Assembly (NCBI GenBank): GCA_035048495.1
Contig: CM068544.1
Location: 47,393,893 to 47,457,892, forward strand
Direction: 5' to 3'
Source of the DNA: Euptelea pleiosperma
Lineage: Eukaryota; Streptophyta; Magnoliopsida; Ranunculales; Eupteleaceae
DNA length: 64,000 nucleotides
Below are positions 9,169-19,804 of the stretch, in pieces. The stretch's first letter is position 1. Each line of letters opens with the position of its first letter. A program made the position numbers and the translations under genes. The notes below the pieces were generated by a model. The model worked only from the letters and a program-made list of their open reading frames with translations, ran no database searches and was not told the origin of the DNA.

Positions 9169-12100
9169 ATGTCCTCTCCCCTTTTCGACCCTTTCGATCA
9201 TTCAATCTTACGATCTGGTGTTTTCAGGATGGAAGAACCAGTTCAAAATTTAACTTTCATCTCTACTTCTTCTACTTCCATCAATGGCGGTCCTTCAGCT
9301 TCCGCTCCGTCGTCTTCGTCGTCTTGGCAGGTTCAAGAGGAGGAGGAGGAGGAGGAGAATCGTCAACAAGAGCAGGAACAGGAACAGCAGCAGCAGCATA
9401 CGAGCGTTTCATATCGAGTGAACATCTCTATATCGGATGTGGCGTCGCCTGAGATTAGAAACGATGCTTGGTCATGCCTTGTCGTGCTCGCTACCTTTTG
9501 GTTCTTCGGTCCGTCTCTTTCTCGCTTTCATTTGTTCCTTTTAATTTTTATGTCTCTGTAATATTATTTGGTTTGATTTTGGTTGGGTTTGTTTGTGGAT
9601 TTCTCATGTTCTTCACCAGCAGCATCCATGACTCTGATCCTTGGCTTTTACGGATCTGTGAATTTACGATTGGGCCCAAATTGCTCCCGCCTTTTACAAG
9701 CTAACTCCTTATTTGTAAATGAAATCAAGGTTTGGTGTGCCCCATCTCCTTCATATTTGCATTTTGTTATTGTTCTTGTTGTGTCTTCTGATGGTGTTTG
9801 GCAATTTGGTTTGGCCTATACCAGGTGCAAGAATTAACTGATCCAAAACATGCACCGATGCTATATGGGTTTTACAGCCTTCCTCCACTTGATGTAGAAA
9901 CTACTTGGTCCGAAACTCATAACGCATCAATACCAGCCAATTTCCACAAGGCAGAACTTCTTCCCAATCCCAATCTACATTTAAAAATAAATAAAAATTA
10001 TCCGTTTGTTTGGATGCTTAATCCTCTTTTGTTCTTCCAATTCACAGCTATGCATTGAGTTCACCTTGAATTTGTGGTCCTCCAATTGATATGGTTGAGT
10101 TAATTTTTTTTTCTGTTGCAGGAGTGGATATATTTTCTGAACAAAGGGTCTGAAGTGGATATTACATATAGTGTGAAATCCCAGAGCTCGTCTCCTTTAT
10201 CCCTTGTGATTGCCCAAGGTAAATACACTTCTCAAGCAGGAAATTCTAGTGGGTTTGTTTTTATACTCTTCTTTGTGCAATACAGGTTTCGAGGGCCTAA
10301 ATTTTTGGACATTAATTTTCACCGAAGCTCTCGGGCGTGGATTATGAGAATCCAACGGTGGTTTTGCTTTGGCAAAAGTGAATGCCAGCTCAGCACTGTC
10401 AACCATTGTTGGATTCTCGGGATCCACGGACGAGATTTTCAGTGTCCAAAAATTTAGGTCCGCGGATCCCGACCCTAATGTAATATGAGAAATGTTATGA
10501 TGACAAGCGCTAGTCAACAAACTTTCTGACTAGCACCTGTCCACTTGACAACCATGTAAACACTATTTTCATATGTTGGAAACAGGGTATCTGGGGTACT
10601 TGTCAAGTGGAGTCTATGGAGAGGCACTTGCTAACTAGAATTAGTCATCAAGTGGGGTTTGTACGTTTTTAACATAAAAAGTAAGTTGGCATAGTGGTTG
10701 TCTCACCTTTCTCTAGAAGTGAATTTGGAGAGGTCTTGGGATCAAGTCTCCCCAAAATCACCTCTAAATAAAGGTGAGACAACCACTATGCCAACTTACT
10801 TTTCATGTTAGTACAAACTATAATATCTAGGGTCGTGATGTAACAAGGTATACCTGAGATCTTTTCATTTGCGGAAGCGGCATTTTTGGTAGTCACCACT
10901 GCTATCTGGGCCCACTGACCGCATGGATGTTTAGCCCACCCCTTAATAGACGTTCATACCAAAAATCAGCTTGTTTAATGATTTTTAGCCATTGATTTTA
11001 GTACTCAAAAAATGGTTGCATTCAACGGCTATAAGAACGACTTAAAAAGTGCTAAAAAGTGTTAAAATCTAATTGTTATAGATTACCAATCAGGGTGATT
11101 TTTGGTCTGTATATCCACCAAGGGGTGGGATAAACATCCATGCGGTTAGTGGGCCCAAATGACAGTGGTGAGTAACAAAAATCGTGCTTCCGCATTTGAA
11201 TAAGTTTCAGGCATACCTTGTTACATCTTTTTCCTAATATATATTTTGTTTTTCACTTTTCAAAAGTTACTTTATTTTAAATTTGAAACAACCTAACAAT
11301 CCCTCACATGTTTTAAATTTTCGTTAAAAAGATCAAGTCTCCCCAAACTTGCAATGCGTGCGCATGCGTATGTTCGCATGTGGTGGCACAAAGGGTGCAC
11401 TTTGCACGTGTGCATTGTCGCGAAGTCACAATTGGAGTCGCTTGATTCTTTTCTAGGTGATCACATGATGCAATATCAGCCGTTTGATCTTGGGAAGCTG
11501 GATGGGCATTGATCGGTTCTGTTTGTGTACCAAATGAGTGACTATTTGTATACTGTGGATGACCGTGTACCAATTCGCATAGACAGCCATGTGACTGCTA
11601 GAAAATCGTGTCTAGCAATTAGGTCTATAAACCCAGATTTTGGACTGAGAACAGAACATAGACAAGGAAGAACCAAACAGAGAAAGCAAACACATAACAA
11701 AACCTAGTTCGTCCAAAAAGTGATTCCAAAGATGGGTTGGACTAGAGTTTTGCTAAAAAAATCCTTTGTTTTTACCATCTTAACCCCTCCACCTCCTTGA
11801 TTCTTGCTTTGTCTTCCTACAAAGCTCTCTTCATGGTTATAGACTGTGAATCATATCAACTCAGTATTTCATTGGAATTTGATTTATCTATTTTGGTCGT
11901 GGACTGGGATTTGATTTGACAAAAACAGTTTTCCCTGACCTAAATTTTGTCTAACTTGTTTTCCAAACAAAAACACTTGATTGTTTTCTAAAAGAGAAAA
12001 CTTGGATTTTATCCTACAATTGGGTAATCAGACAAAGGTTCATACAGCTGTCTTATTTGATAAGTGAACCTCTTTGAGACCCAGATTGAGTCAGGGCTTG

Positions 12101-15100
12101 TTGTATCCCAGAGATAGTGTTGTCGTGAATTCCTTGTTGCACGTGAGGCTCCAACTATCTTCAAGATATAGTATCTCGCCGCGAGCCTAGAATAAATAAT
12201 TATTAATTTTGAGAGTTTTGTTAACTGAAATATTTTAGGAAAATCAGAATTTCCTCACATAAGTTCTAACAAAGCATTATAGGATGTTAGTGGCCCTTGT
12301 TGTATTTTTATATTGCCTTAATCAATATTTGTGTCTTCTCTCAATTTTAGTGTGAATGTGCAGGTAAAGAAAGCCTTGTCGAATGGATTGAGGACCCATC
12401 ATATCCTAATATTACATTATCATGGAATATCATTCATGGTAAGGATTGAAAATGGAAAATTATGTAGTTTTGTTCATGGTCAGGCTGTAATGTCAAAAAA
12501 ATCTGCAGGAAGTGGTACAATACAACAGAAAATTTTCACGTCTTCTACTTACTATGTTGCAGTTGGTAACTTGAATCCCGAGGAGGTGGAGGTAATAATT
12601 GTGAAAATATTTAATTGATTCTTTTTTTTATTGTATTGGTTTATGCTCTTTGGATAAGCCTATTGTGCTTTAATTTCGAAAAATGAGACCCACGGATGAG
12701 GCAAGCTTCAGAAGTTAATAACATCTTTGCAAATCTTGTTCCTTATTTCTAGTTCGAAGTGATAAAAATAATTGCAGATCCATAGATTTATCCATGTAGT
12801 ATGTCAGAAGTGCACTGTTATATTATAGCACAAAACCCCTATTTTATTAAGAACTTGAGGACAATAATAACTACCATGTATGATTTGTAGATAGAAGCTC
12901 ATTTGAAGTGCCTTTCATCATTTCGTTCATTAGTTGCATCAATGTTTTGTTCAGTTCCTTTGTTGATCAGTATGGGGGAAGTTTGGTCATTGATTCATGT
13001 TATGCTCAGTTTTGAACTTTGGGGCTCTTCCAATTGTGAATTGTTCCACGAGGAAGTAGAGAGAGACCCACCGACAGATTTGAATCCACTAAAGCCCCAA
13101 GCGAAAGTATACGTATGGTGCTTTGTGGAATTCGGTGTCTTGGTTCCTTTGTTGATCTAGCTAGACACAGTCTGGTCAGTCATTTTTCTTTTTTTGCTTA
13201 ATTCTGAACTTCAGGGTATTCTAATTATTCAGTGAAAGAAACTACAGAGTACCACCTAAGTTTATTGAGTTGATTAAAACACCTGAGGAAAATCTCTATA
13301 ATTACTTTCTGTTAACAAATTTATCATTTTAGTCATTTAAAAGTTTTCTTGTCATTTCAGTCATTAGTGGGATAGTCTAATGCACATTGGGTCGGGTGAT
13401 TTGGTCACCCCTACATATCGTACTAACTTCAGTATCAAAATAGTGGACAGGTCTCATCAATTTTACCATTAAATTGAAACCATAGTTTGAACCTTGAAGA
13501 GAGAGACGGTGGTATATCTCTTCATAAGAGTTAATGGGGTTATGCTATTCTCTCCGTGAGAGTCTATTTTATCCACATATGGATATAGACAGATAAAAAT
13601 TGGGACTTGAAATTGTAATGCTGAAGACCACAAAGAATTTTATTAGCATTTAGTATTGGTTTAGTTTATCTTTGAGGTGAAATAACATGAATCTTATATA
13701 AAAGGGTAGAGTCAGCAGATAAGGCTGATATCAATTTCATAGGTACATGTGCCCAAAATCTGAACTGTTCAATTGAATTCACCTGTGCCAATAGTTCATA
13801 ATAAGTTGATCCTAACCATCCAACTAACGGACTATTTTGTGGGCTATTGCCTGTAATTTTATGACAGTTTAAAATCAAGCCACTTATTGGATAGTTAAGA
13901 CCATCCAATCCCTGTGATTTTTTGGGTATGGATAATCCTTGTGATCTTAGGCATAGATCAAAGGCACAAGTAGCCGACTACATGATTCAGCGATTTATGT
14001 AAGACTCCCAAACCTTTTGTCTTAATTATAATTTTGCAACTCCAAAAGTATATCCTTATCTCACTTCCTCTGTAACTTTTACCTCGATTATTTTTCTTTG
14101 ATCAGTAACCTCTACTCGAATTATACATGTAGTCATATTTGTTATGATTCCGTGATCAATTGTGCAGCTATGCTGAACTCTATGTGCCATTCTGAACTCT
14201 ATGTTGAACAGGTGCAGTTGAACTTCACAGTACGGGCTTTCCTGTATAATACAACAGAGGCATATTACAAGTGTTCCCTGGCTCATGGTCTCTGTGGCTT
14301 TAAGCTTTTATTTCTGAGAGCAAATTCTGCTGTCCTAACCTCTCCTGGTCCAGAACAGGTAAAACCGTCACATTTCCTTTTACTTCAACTTTGGTTTGAT
14401 GTGTTTCTGAACGAACCATCCTTGAAAACATTTTCTGGACTAACAGCTTCATAGCTTCTGTTTCCCAAGTGCTCATTTTCTTGTCCTGTGAGCTTAAAAT
14501 TTTCAGTTTTTCTTCACTAATCATTTACTATTCAACACATATATGCATAATTTCCTTAATTGTGAGTCAAAACATATTTTTGGATCTGTGGGAGGAAATA
14601 ATACACCAATAGGAACACATACATCATGGTGGAGGATGCATACAAGCAGTTCTTTCTTTTTTCATACATGTAAGAGGCATCCAGGGAGGTTGGGAATTTC
14701 AATGGATGGGTATATTCTAGCTCAAATGTTGAATTTGATCAAATGATCCCTCATTTCTAACCATCCAACCTATAGCCTTTTATCTGGAGTGTTCTCCATA
14801 GTCTTGGTAGCTGTCCAAAAGGCAATCATATGGTTAGGATCATTAGATCAGGTCGACTTTTGGTAAATAGATTTCCTAGGAAATGCCCATCAAATAGTGG
14901 ACCAGTGCCCAGAAGTAGGGACAACAACTTCTGTCCATCCGAATATTCCTAATATTCATTCATAAAGACTTCTATTTCATAGACACACTCAGACTTGTTT
15001 CGGCTCCTTCAGGGTACACCCAGTGATGACTGGTACGTCAAACTGTCATATGGCCCAAGGTGGATCACTTATTTTGTTGGCTCAGGTACTTTCTCCTGTC

Positions 15101-15716
15101 ATTTCTATCTCATGATCTAACCACCTTATATCTCTCTCTTCACCTCTTAGTCTCCGTGTGTAGGTGCAATGACCATACTCATCTTATTGGCCATCAAGAT
15201 CTGTACCAAGTTCCAGTCCACCATTGGAGATGGTGGGACAGGATCTCAGACAGAGGATGTGGGATCTGCAAGAACCCCGTTGCTTGCACATAAAGATGAT
15301 GACCTTTCTAGTTGGGGTTCCTCTTATGAGTCTGTCTCGCATGATGAGGAGGATCTTGAAGACTGGCTTGTTGTGGGATCCCACGAAGCAAAACCTCTAA
15401 AAGACGGAGAAAACAACAATCCCCGCCGTCTATGTGCAATTTGCTTTGATGCTCCAAGGGACTGCTTTTTCCTTCCATGTGGACACTGTGCAGCATGTTT
15501 TACATGTGGGACAAGGTGAGTATAATACTGCCTGACCCATTCCTTTTCTTTCTTCTTTCGCTCTTTCAATATAAACTGGAGAAGAAACAAATTAGGATCG
15601 AAGATCAGTTACGTTATGAGTTAAATTACTAATTATGCAGGATTGCGGAGGAGGCTGGTACTTGTCCTATTTGTCGAAGGAAAATGAAGAAAGTGAGGAA
15701 GATATTCACAGTTTGA
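9169..15716 (+). CDS. APD-type RING E3 ubiquitin-protein ligase
   Basis: Predicted ten-exon gene, about 492 aa (472 if the ATG at 9229 is used). Exons: 9169-9508, 9620-9729 (or from 9623), 9825-9950, 10122-10218, 12364-12438, 12509-12591, 14212-14358, 15013-15085, 15164-15515, 15641-15716. All phases join. The N-terminus is Ser-rich, then Glu/Gln-rich (residues about 60-80). The first membrane segment is [13 protein letters not shown] running into [11 protein letters not shown] (about 100-125). A luminal or extracellular region of the DUF4792/DUF4793 type follows ([49 protein letters not shown]). The second membrane segment is [14 protein letters not shown] (about 351-365). The C-terminal RING has [14 protein letters not shown] and CPIC (about 441-480). 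Arabidopsis APD1-APD4 are endomembrane E3 ligases involved in pollen mitosis. A role here is by family only. Intron 3 has a GC donor (AAG|GCAGAA). Intron 4 carries several MITEs. Confidence 0.9.
10275..10465. repeat. hairpin element inside APD intron 4
   Basis: Left GGGCCTAAATTTTTGGACA and CGTGGATTATGAGAATCCAAC pair with right GTTGGATTCTCGGGATCCACG and TGTCCAAAAATTTAGGTCC. It is a diverged relative of 7697-7832. Open frames on both strands across it exist only because of the palindrome. Confidence 0.75.
10671..10812. repeat. snap-back SINE-like hairpin in APD intron 4
   Basis: Arms of about 40 bp: AACATAAAAAGTAAGTTGGC ... CTCACCTTT against AAAGGTGAGACAACC ... TTTCATGTT, almost perfect. The left arm plus loop resembles a tRNA head (TTGGCATAGTGG as A box, GGGATCAAGTCTCC as B-box remnant). 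This suggests a SINE that has formed an inverted duplicate. Confidence 0.7.
10830..11232. mobile_element. MITE with GATGTAACAAGGTAT termini, copy 2, in APD intron 4
   Basis: Nearly collinear with 7283-7690: same ends, GCATTTTTGGTAGTCACC, TGGATGTTTAGCCCACCCC, AGTGCTAAAAAGTGTT and CATACCTTGTTACATC. It sits on the sense strand of the APD intron. Confidence 0.85.
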
Positions 15717-16252
15717 GCATGGAGGAAAACCCATCTCTCAGCTTGTGAATGCATTCAGCTTATGTGCATTCTAGATGTTGTAATTATCAGTAGCTGCAAT
15801 TGATGATGCACTTGCACCACCATAACTGTGATTTTCTCACCCTTGTGACGATGATCGGCTTTGTATCAAAGAGCATTGCTGTGGACTAGAGTCATCAGGG
15901 TCCACTTCAAAATTGGATTTTGGTTGAGCCAAAGATTTTTCAGTTGGGCTTCTACCATGTATCATTGTGACTGGATTTGGGAATGTGAATCACATGCATT
16001 AAGTGCTTACATATTTTGAGGTTTTAACTAGATTTATCTGTGAGACGAAACGGTTCTTTTGCTCCTATCCTCTGTTAAGAAACCAGAATACTACTCAAAT
16101 TCATTCATGGCTGTCGGGACTCGGGAGTCTTTAAGAGGTGTTCCTGGTTGACTTGAAAGTAAGAAGAGAAATGGAGATGCACGTAATCGGCCGGCGCTCC
16201 GGTAGACCTTAAGATGTCTCTACTGACCTCCTACCTGTGATTTGATACTATA

Positions 16253-16415
16253 CTAGTAGGTGGCCCATGCCCACGGCACTCTCCGACAAAGTGTTTGCCA
16301 AAATCAGGTGTGAGTGGCTTAGATCCACCATCCATTTGGGGTGATAAGATCTTGGTCATCCTTTGTGAAGCCGATAAGAGGGGGGATAAGTGACTTCTCT
16401 GTTTTGTTATATAGA
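16253..16415 (-). mobile_element. mini-Helitron unit 1, complete
   Basis: On the minus strand it starts TCTATATAACAAAACAG and ends with the hairpin GTGCCGTGGGCATGGGCC, CCTACTAG. Flanking bases on the + strand are A before CTAG and T after ATAGA, as expected for Helitron insertion between A and T. At 163 bp it is far too short to encode anything. Confidence 0.8.
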
Positions 16416-16685
16416 TGTATGGCGGGTGGCCCGTGCCCTCAGCACTCCCCTACAAAGCATTTCCCAAAATCTGGTGTGAGTGGTTGAGATCCATAGTCCA
16501 TTTGGGGGGGATAGGATCTCGGCCATCCCTTAGGAAGCTAATAAGAGGGGTATCAGTGGGGAGACAATTTTCCTGTTAAATTAATCCAACCGTCTAAATT
16601 TTATTTTATGCAAGGGTTGATATGGGCCCTTCGATATATGAAGCCTATAAGAGGGGGAGACAAAAGCTGTATTTTGTTATATAGA
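16416..16685 (-). mobile_element. mini-Helitron unit 2, rearranged
   Basis: Contains the hairpin end GGTGGCCCGTGCCCTC...GCACTC at 16423-16447 and the 5'-type end TTTTGTTATATAGA at 16672-16685. It carries extra sequence (TTAAATTAATCCAACCGTC...) between the GATCTCGGCC core and a second core, so it appears to be two partial units fused. Confidence 0.6.
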
Positions 16686-16858
16686 CTAGTGGGTGCCCCG
16701 TGCCATCGGCACTCCTCGACAAAGAATTTGTCAAAAATCAGGTGAGTGGCGGAGATCCACCGTCCATTTGGGGGAGGATTAGATCTCGGCCCTTCTTTGT
16801 TGATGCTTATAAGAGGATGTATAAGTAGGGAGACAACCAATGCGTTTTGTTATATAGA
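16686..16858 (-). mobile_element. mini-Helitron unit 3, complete
   Basis: Begins CTAGTGGGTGCCCCGTGCC immediately after the TATAGA of unit 2, with no base between. It ends GTTTTGTTATATAGA. This is a direct head-to-tail junction. Confidence 0.8.
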
Positions 16859-17318
16859 ATAGTAAATGGCCTATGCCCATGGCACTCTCTGACAAAAGTG
16901 TTTGCTAAAATTGGGTGCCTTCGGCACTCAAACGGTATAACGGATTGTAACACACAGATGGAGAAATGGGAAAATAACAGAAATAACAAAAAATAACGGT
17001 GTTGAAATTTAAATTTTGAATAAATTGAGGTGAAATGAGGCGGATTGAGTGGCTGAAATCCAACCGTCCACCTTAGATCGATGGATTTGATCTCAACCAC
17101 TCCTTTTCTAACCGTCCACATTAGATGGATGGATAAGATAAGAGAATACAACTGAGTTGTCTTGATATATGCGTGGGTGGGCAGTGCCCGCGGCACTTTC
17201 CCACAAAGTGTTTGTCAAAATCAGGTGGGAGTTAATCTCAGCCATCGATATGAAGCATAGTGGATCTCAGCCACTCATTATTGAAGCCATATAAGATAAG
17301 AGGGGTATAAGAAAACCA
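16859..17318 (-). mobile_element. composite mini-Helitron units 4-5 with AACGG insert
   Basis: Starts as a Helitron end (TAGTAAATGGCCTATGCC...GGCACTC), switches near 16925 to a GTATAACGG MITE fragment, then to GGATTGAGTGGCTGAAATC sequence. A second Helitron-like hairpin follows at 17175 (GTGGGCAGTGCCCGCGGCAC). The whole arrangement recurs at 17826-18343. Confidence 0.65.
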
Positions 17319-17530
17319 TTAAATTTCTGTTAAATTCTATTTTTTTAATTTTAATTTTTAAATTTTAAAATTTGAATTTCAGCACCATTTTTTTCCGTTA
17401 AAATTCATTTTTGCCCCTGGCCGTTCAATCCATTTTAACAGTAACACCCCTCTCGAGGCATAAAAAGTGGGGCTCTTGAGCCTGACCCTTGGGCTATATG
17501 TAAATCCAACCCCTTTCATTCCTTATACGT
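17319..17530. repeat. AACGG-type fragment plus GGGTCGG-type end fragment
   Basis: TTTCCGTTAAAATTC, TTGCCCCTGGCCG and similar blocks mark a truncated AACGG MITE at about 17325-17450. GGGGCTCTTGAGCCTGACCC near 17471 is a terminus of the GGGTCGGGCT family. Confidence 0.55.
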
Positions 17531-17698
17531 GGGTAAATAGTAGGTGACCCGTGCCTACGGCACTCATCGACAAAGCGTTTGTCAAAATTGGGTGTGAGTG
17601 GCTAAGATTCACTGTCCATTTGGTGTGATAAGATCTCGGCCATCCTTTATGAAGCCGGATAAGAAGGGGGAGACAACCATCCTGTTTTGTTATATAGA
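17531..17698 (-). mobile_element. mini-Helitron unit 6
   Basis: AATAGTAGGTGACCCGTGCC hairpin end at the left, the full GATAAGATCTCGGCCATCC core, and GTTTTGTTATATAGA at the right. The CTAG is mutated to ATAG. Confidence 0.75.
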
Positions 17699-17825
17699 TT
17701 ATCATCGGCACTCCTTGACAAAGAATTTGCCAAAATCAGGTGAGTGGTGGAGATCCACCGTCCATTTGGGGGAGGATTAGAGGAGGTATAAGTAGGGAGA
17801 CAACCAATGTGTTTTGTTATATAGA
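17699..17825 (-). mobile_element. mini-Helitron unit 7, internally deleted
   Basis: Follows unit 6 directly. It lacks part of the terminal hairpin (TTATCATCGGCACTCC) and part of the core, and ends TTTTGTTATATAGA. It corresponds to unit 3 in the duplicated copy of the array. Confidence 0.7.
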
Positions 17826-18343
17826 ATAGTAAATGGCCCATGCCCACGGCACTCTCTGAGTGTTTGTAAAAATTGGGTGCCTTCGGCACTCAAGCGATAT
17901 AACGGACTGGGGCGTTACCGTTTTTTCCATTACAACGGCTGTTATAACGGATTGTAACGCACAGAGGGAGAAATAGTAAAAAACAGAAATAACAAAAAAT
18001 AACGGTGTTGAAATTCAAATTTTGAATAAATTGAGGTCAAATGAGGCGGATTGAGTGGCTGAAATCTAACCATCCGCATTAGATCGATGGATTTAATCTC
18101 AACCACTCTTTATCTAACGGTCCACATTAGATGGATGGATAAGATAAGAGAATACAACTGAGTTGTCTTGTTATATGCGTAGGTGGCCCGTGCCCGCGGT
18201 ACTTTCCGACAAAGTGTTTGTCAAAATCGGGTGAGAGTTAATCTCAGCCATCGATATGAAGCATAGTGGATCTCAGCCACTCATTATTGAAGCCATATAA
18301 GATAAGAGGGGTATAAGACAACCACTGTCACTTGTTATATAGA
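17826..18343 (-). mobile_element. composite mini-Helitron units 8-9, duplicate of units 4-5
   Basis: Matches 16859-17318 in order: TAGTAAATGGCC, the TTGGGTGCCTTCGGCACTC junction, the AACGG fragment, GGCGGATTGAGTGGCTGAAATC, AACTGAGTTGTCTTG, then GGTGGCCCGTGCCCGCGG. It keeps about 45 bp of the AACGG insert that units 4-5 lack (17908-17955). Confidence 0.7.
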
Positions 18344-18502
18344 TAGTGGGTGGCCAGTGTCCACAGCACTCTCCAACAAAGCGTTTGTCAAAACTGGGTG
18401 TGAATGGCTGAGATCTACCATCTATTTGGGGGATAAGATCTCAGCCCTTCTTTATCTAAATAGATAAGAGGGGGAGACAACTTCCCTGTTTTGTTATATA
18501 GA
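18344..18502 (-). mobile_element. mini-Helitron unit 10
   Basis: TAGTGGGTGGCCAGTGTCC...GCACTC at the left and CTGTTTTGTTATATAGA at the right. It closes the array and is followed by T. Confidence 0.75.
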
Positions 18503-18508
18503 TGATCT

Positions 18509-18581
18509 AATAAAACTTTGATGACAGCACGCCGTCATCAAGGATAATGACAGTGCACAATATGACCATGTGGCACTCTTA
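18509..18581. repeat. truncated GAGTAAAAC MITE terminus
   Basis: TAATAAAACTTTGATGACAG, then AATATGACCATGTGGCACTC, is the left end of one MITE copy. It is cut off where a second, complete copy begins at 18582. Confidence 0.6.
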
Positions 18582-18936
18582 GAGTAAAACTTTGATGACA
18601 GCTTGAGGCTGATGACAGCGAGCAATATGAGCCATGTGGCACACTCTTAGAGGACTCTGACCGTATGGATGTTTGGCCAATCCCTAGCTGGACCTACAGA
18701 GCAAAAATCAGCCTGATGAGTGCTTTCTAGGCGTTGGATTGGAATTATTTTCATGGGTTGATTTTAACAGTGGGAATTTAAGCATTATTGACCATTATTT
18801 GAGGTACAAAGATCCAAAGGTTTGAAATCACTAATCATGCTGACTTTTGGTTTGTAGCTCCACCTAGGGTTTGGAAAAGTTTCCATACGGTCAGTCCTCT
18901 AAGAGTGTGCCACATGGCTCATATTGCGTTTTACTC
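18582..18936. mobile_element. GAGTAAAAC-family MITE (Mutator-like)
   Basis: Ends GAGTAAAACTTTGATGACAG and GCGTTTTACTC. The interior is a long imperfect foldback: GAGCCATGTGGCACACTCTTAGAGG...CCGTATGGATGTTTGGCC mirrored by ATACGGTCAGTCCTCTAAGAGTGTGCC. No matching TSD in this copy. Confidence 0.75.
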
Positions 18937-19032
18937 ATAATACATGTGATTTGATACTATATGATCTGGAGTCTGTAAAATAGATTGCAGTCATAAGCTT
19001 AGCAACACGCCATACAACGCGGCCCATCAAGG

Positions 19033-19374
19033 GAGTAGAACTTTGCTGACTGCCCACAATATGAGCCCCGTGGTCGTGGGGGATCAGCAGCTGATCGTAT
19101 GTATGTTTGGTCAATCCCTTAGTGGACTTGCAAACCAAAAATCATCCTGATTAGTGATTTCAAACCTTTGGATCTTTGAACCCCAAATAATGCTCGAATT
19201 CCACGGTTAAAAATCAACCCATGAAAACGACTCTGATTCTGCTTAGAAATCACTAATCAGGTTAATTTTTGGTCAGTATGTCCATCTATGGTTGGGCCGA
19301 ACATCCATACGGTCAGGAATCTCTAAAAATATGCCACATGGCCCATATTGTGGGCAGTCAACAAAGTTCGACTC
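19033..19374. mobile_element. GAGTAAAAC-family MITE
   Basis: Ends GAGTAGAACTTTGCTGACTG and CAGTCAACAAAGTTCGACTC. Subterminal CCCACAATATGAGCC mirrors GGCCCATATTGTGGG. The interior is as in the other family members. No clear TSD. Confidence 0.75.
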
Positions 19375-19439
19375 CCCACGTAGGATGTCCCCTACCTCAT
19401 TAAAAGCCTAATCAAAATTTTCTTCTCTTAGAAGATGGG

Positions 19440-19763
19440 GAGCAAGACTTGCCTGACCACCCACATTATAAGCCACGTGGCAATTTATTAGAGGACACTG
19501 ACTGTATAAATGTTTGACCAATCTGTAAGTGGACCTACAAACCAAAAATCAGCCTGATTAGTGATTTCAAACCATTGGATCTTTATACGGAAATAATGGT
19601 AAATAATGCTAAAATTCCTATGGTTAAAATCAGCCAATGAAATTGACTTCAACTAACGCTTAGAAATCACTGATCAGGTTGATTTTGGGTTTGTAGGTCC
19701 ACCTAGGGATTGGCCAAACACCTATAAGGTCAGTGTCCTCTAATAAATTTCCACGTGTTGCTC
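19440..19763. mobile_element. GAGCAAGAC-ended MITE, perfect 9-bp TSD
   Basis: Left end GAGCAAGACTTGCCTGACC, right end CCACGTGTTGCTC. Flanks GAAGATGGG at 19431-19439 and 19764-19772 are a perfect 9-bp TSD. Interior foldback as in the GAGTAAAAC family, of which this is a variant. Confidence 0.85.
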
Positions 19764-19804
19764 GAAGATGGGGTGTTAGTCGGTCCAATCAATTGTTAGA
19801 GTAA

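Noticed and set aside
10197..10520. Overlapping open frames on both strands in APD intron 4
   Set aside because: They result from the hairpin element at 10275-10465; neither protein resembles anything, and the true exons lie outside.
15184..15590. Three minus-strand open frames of 62-88 codons
   Set aside because: Antisense shadows of APD exon 9, which has a clear RING-containing product on the + strand.
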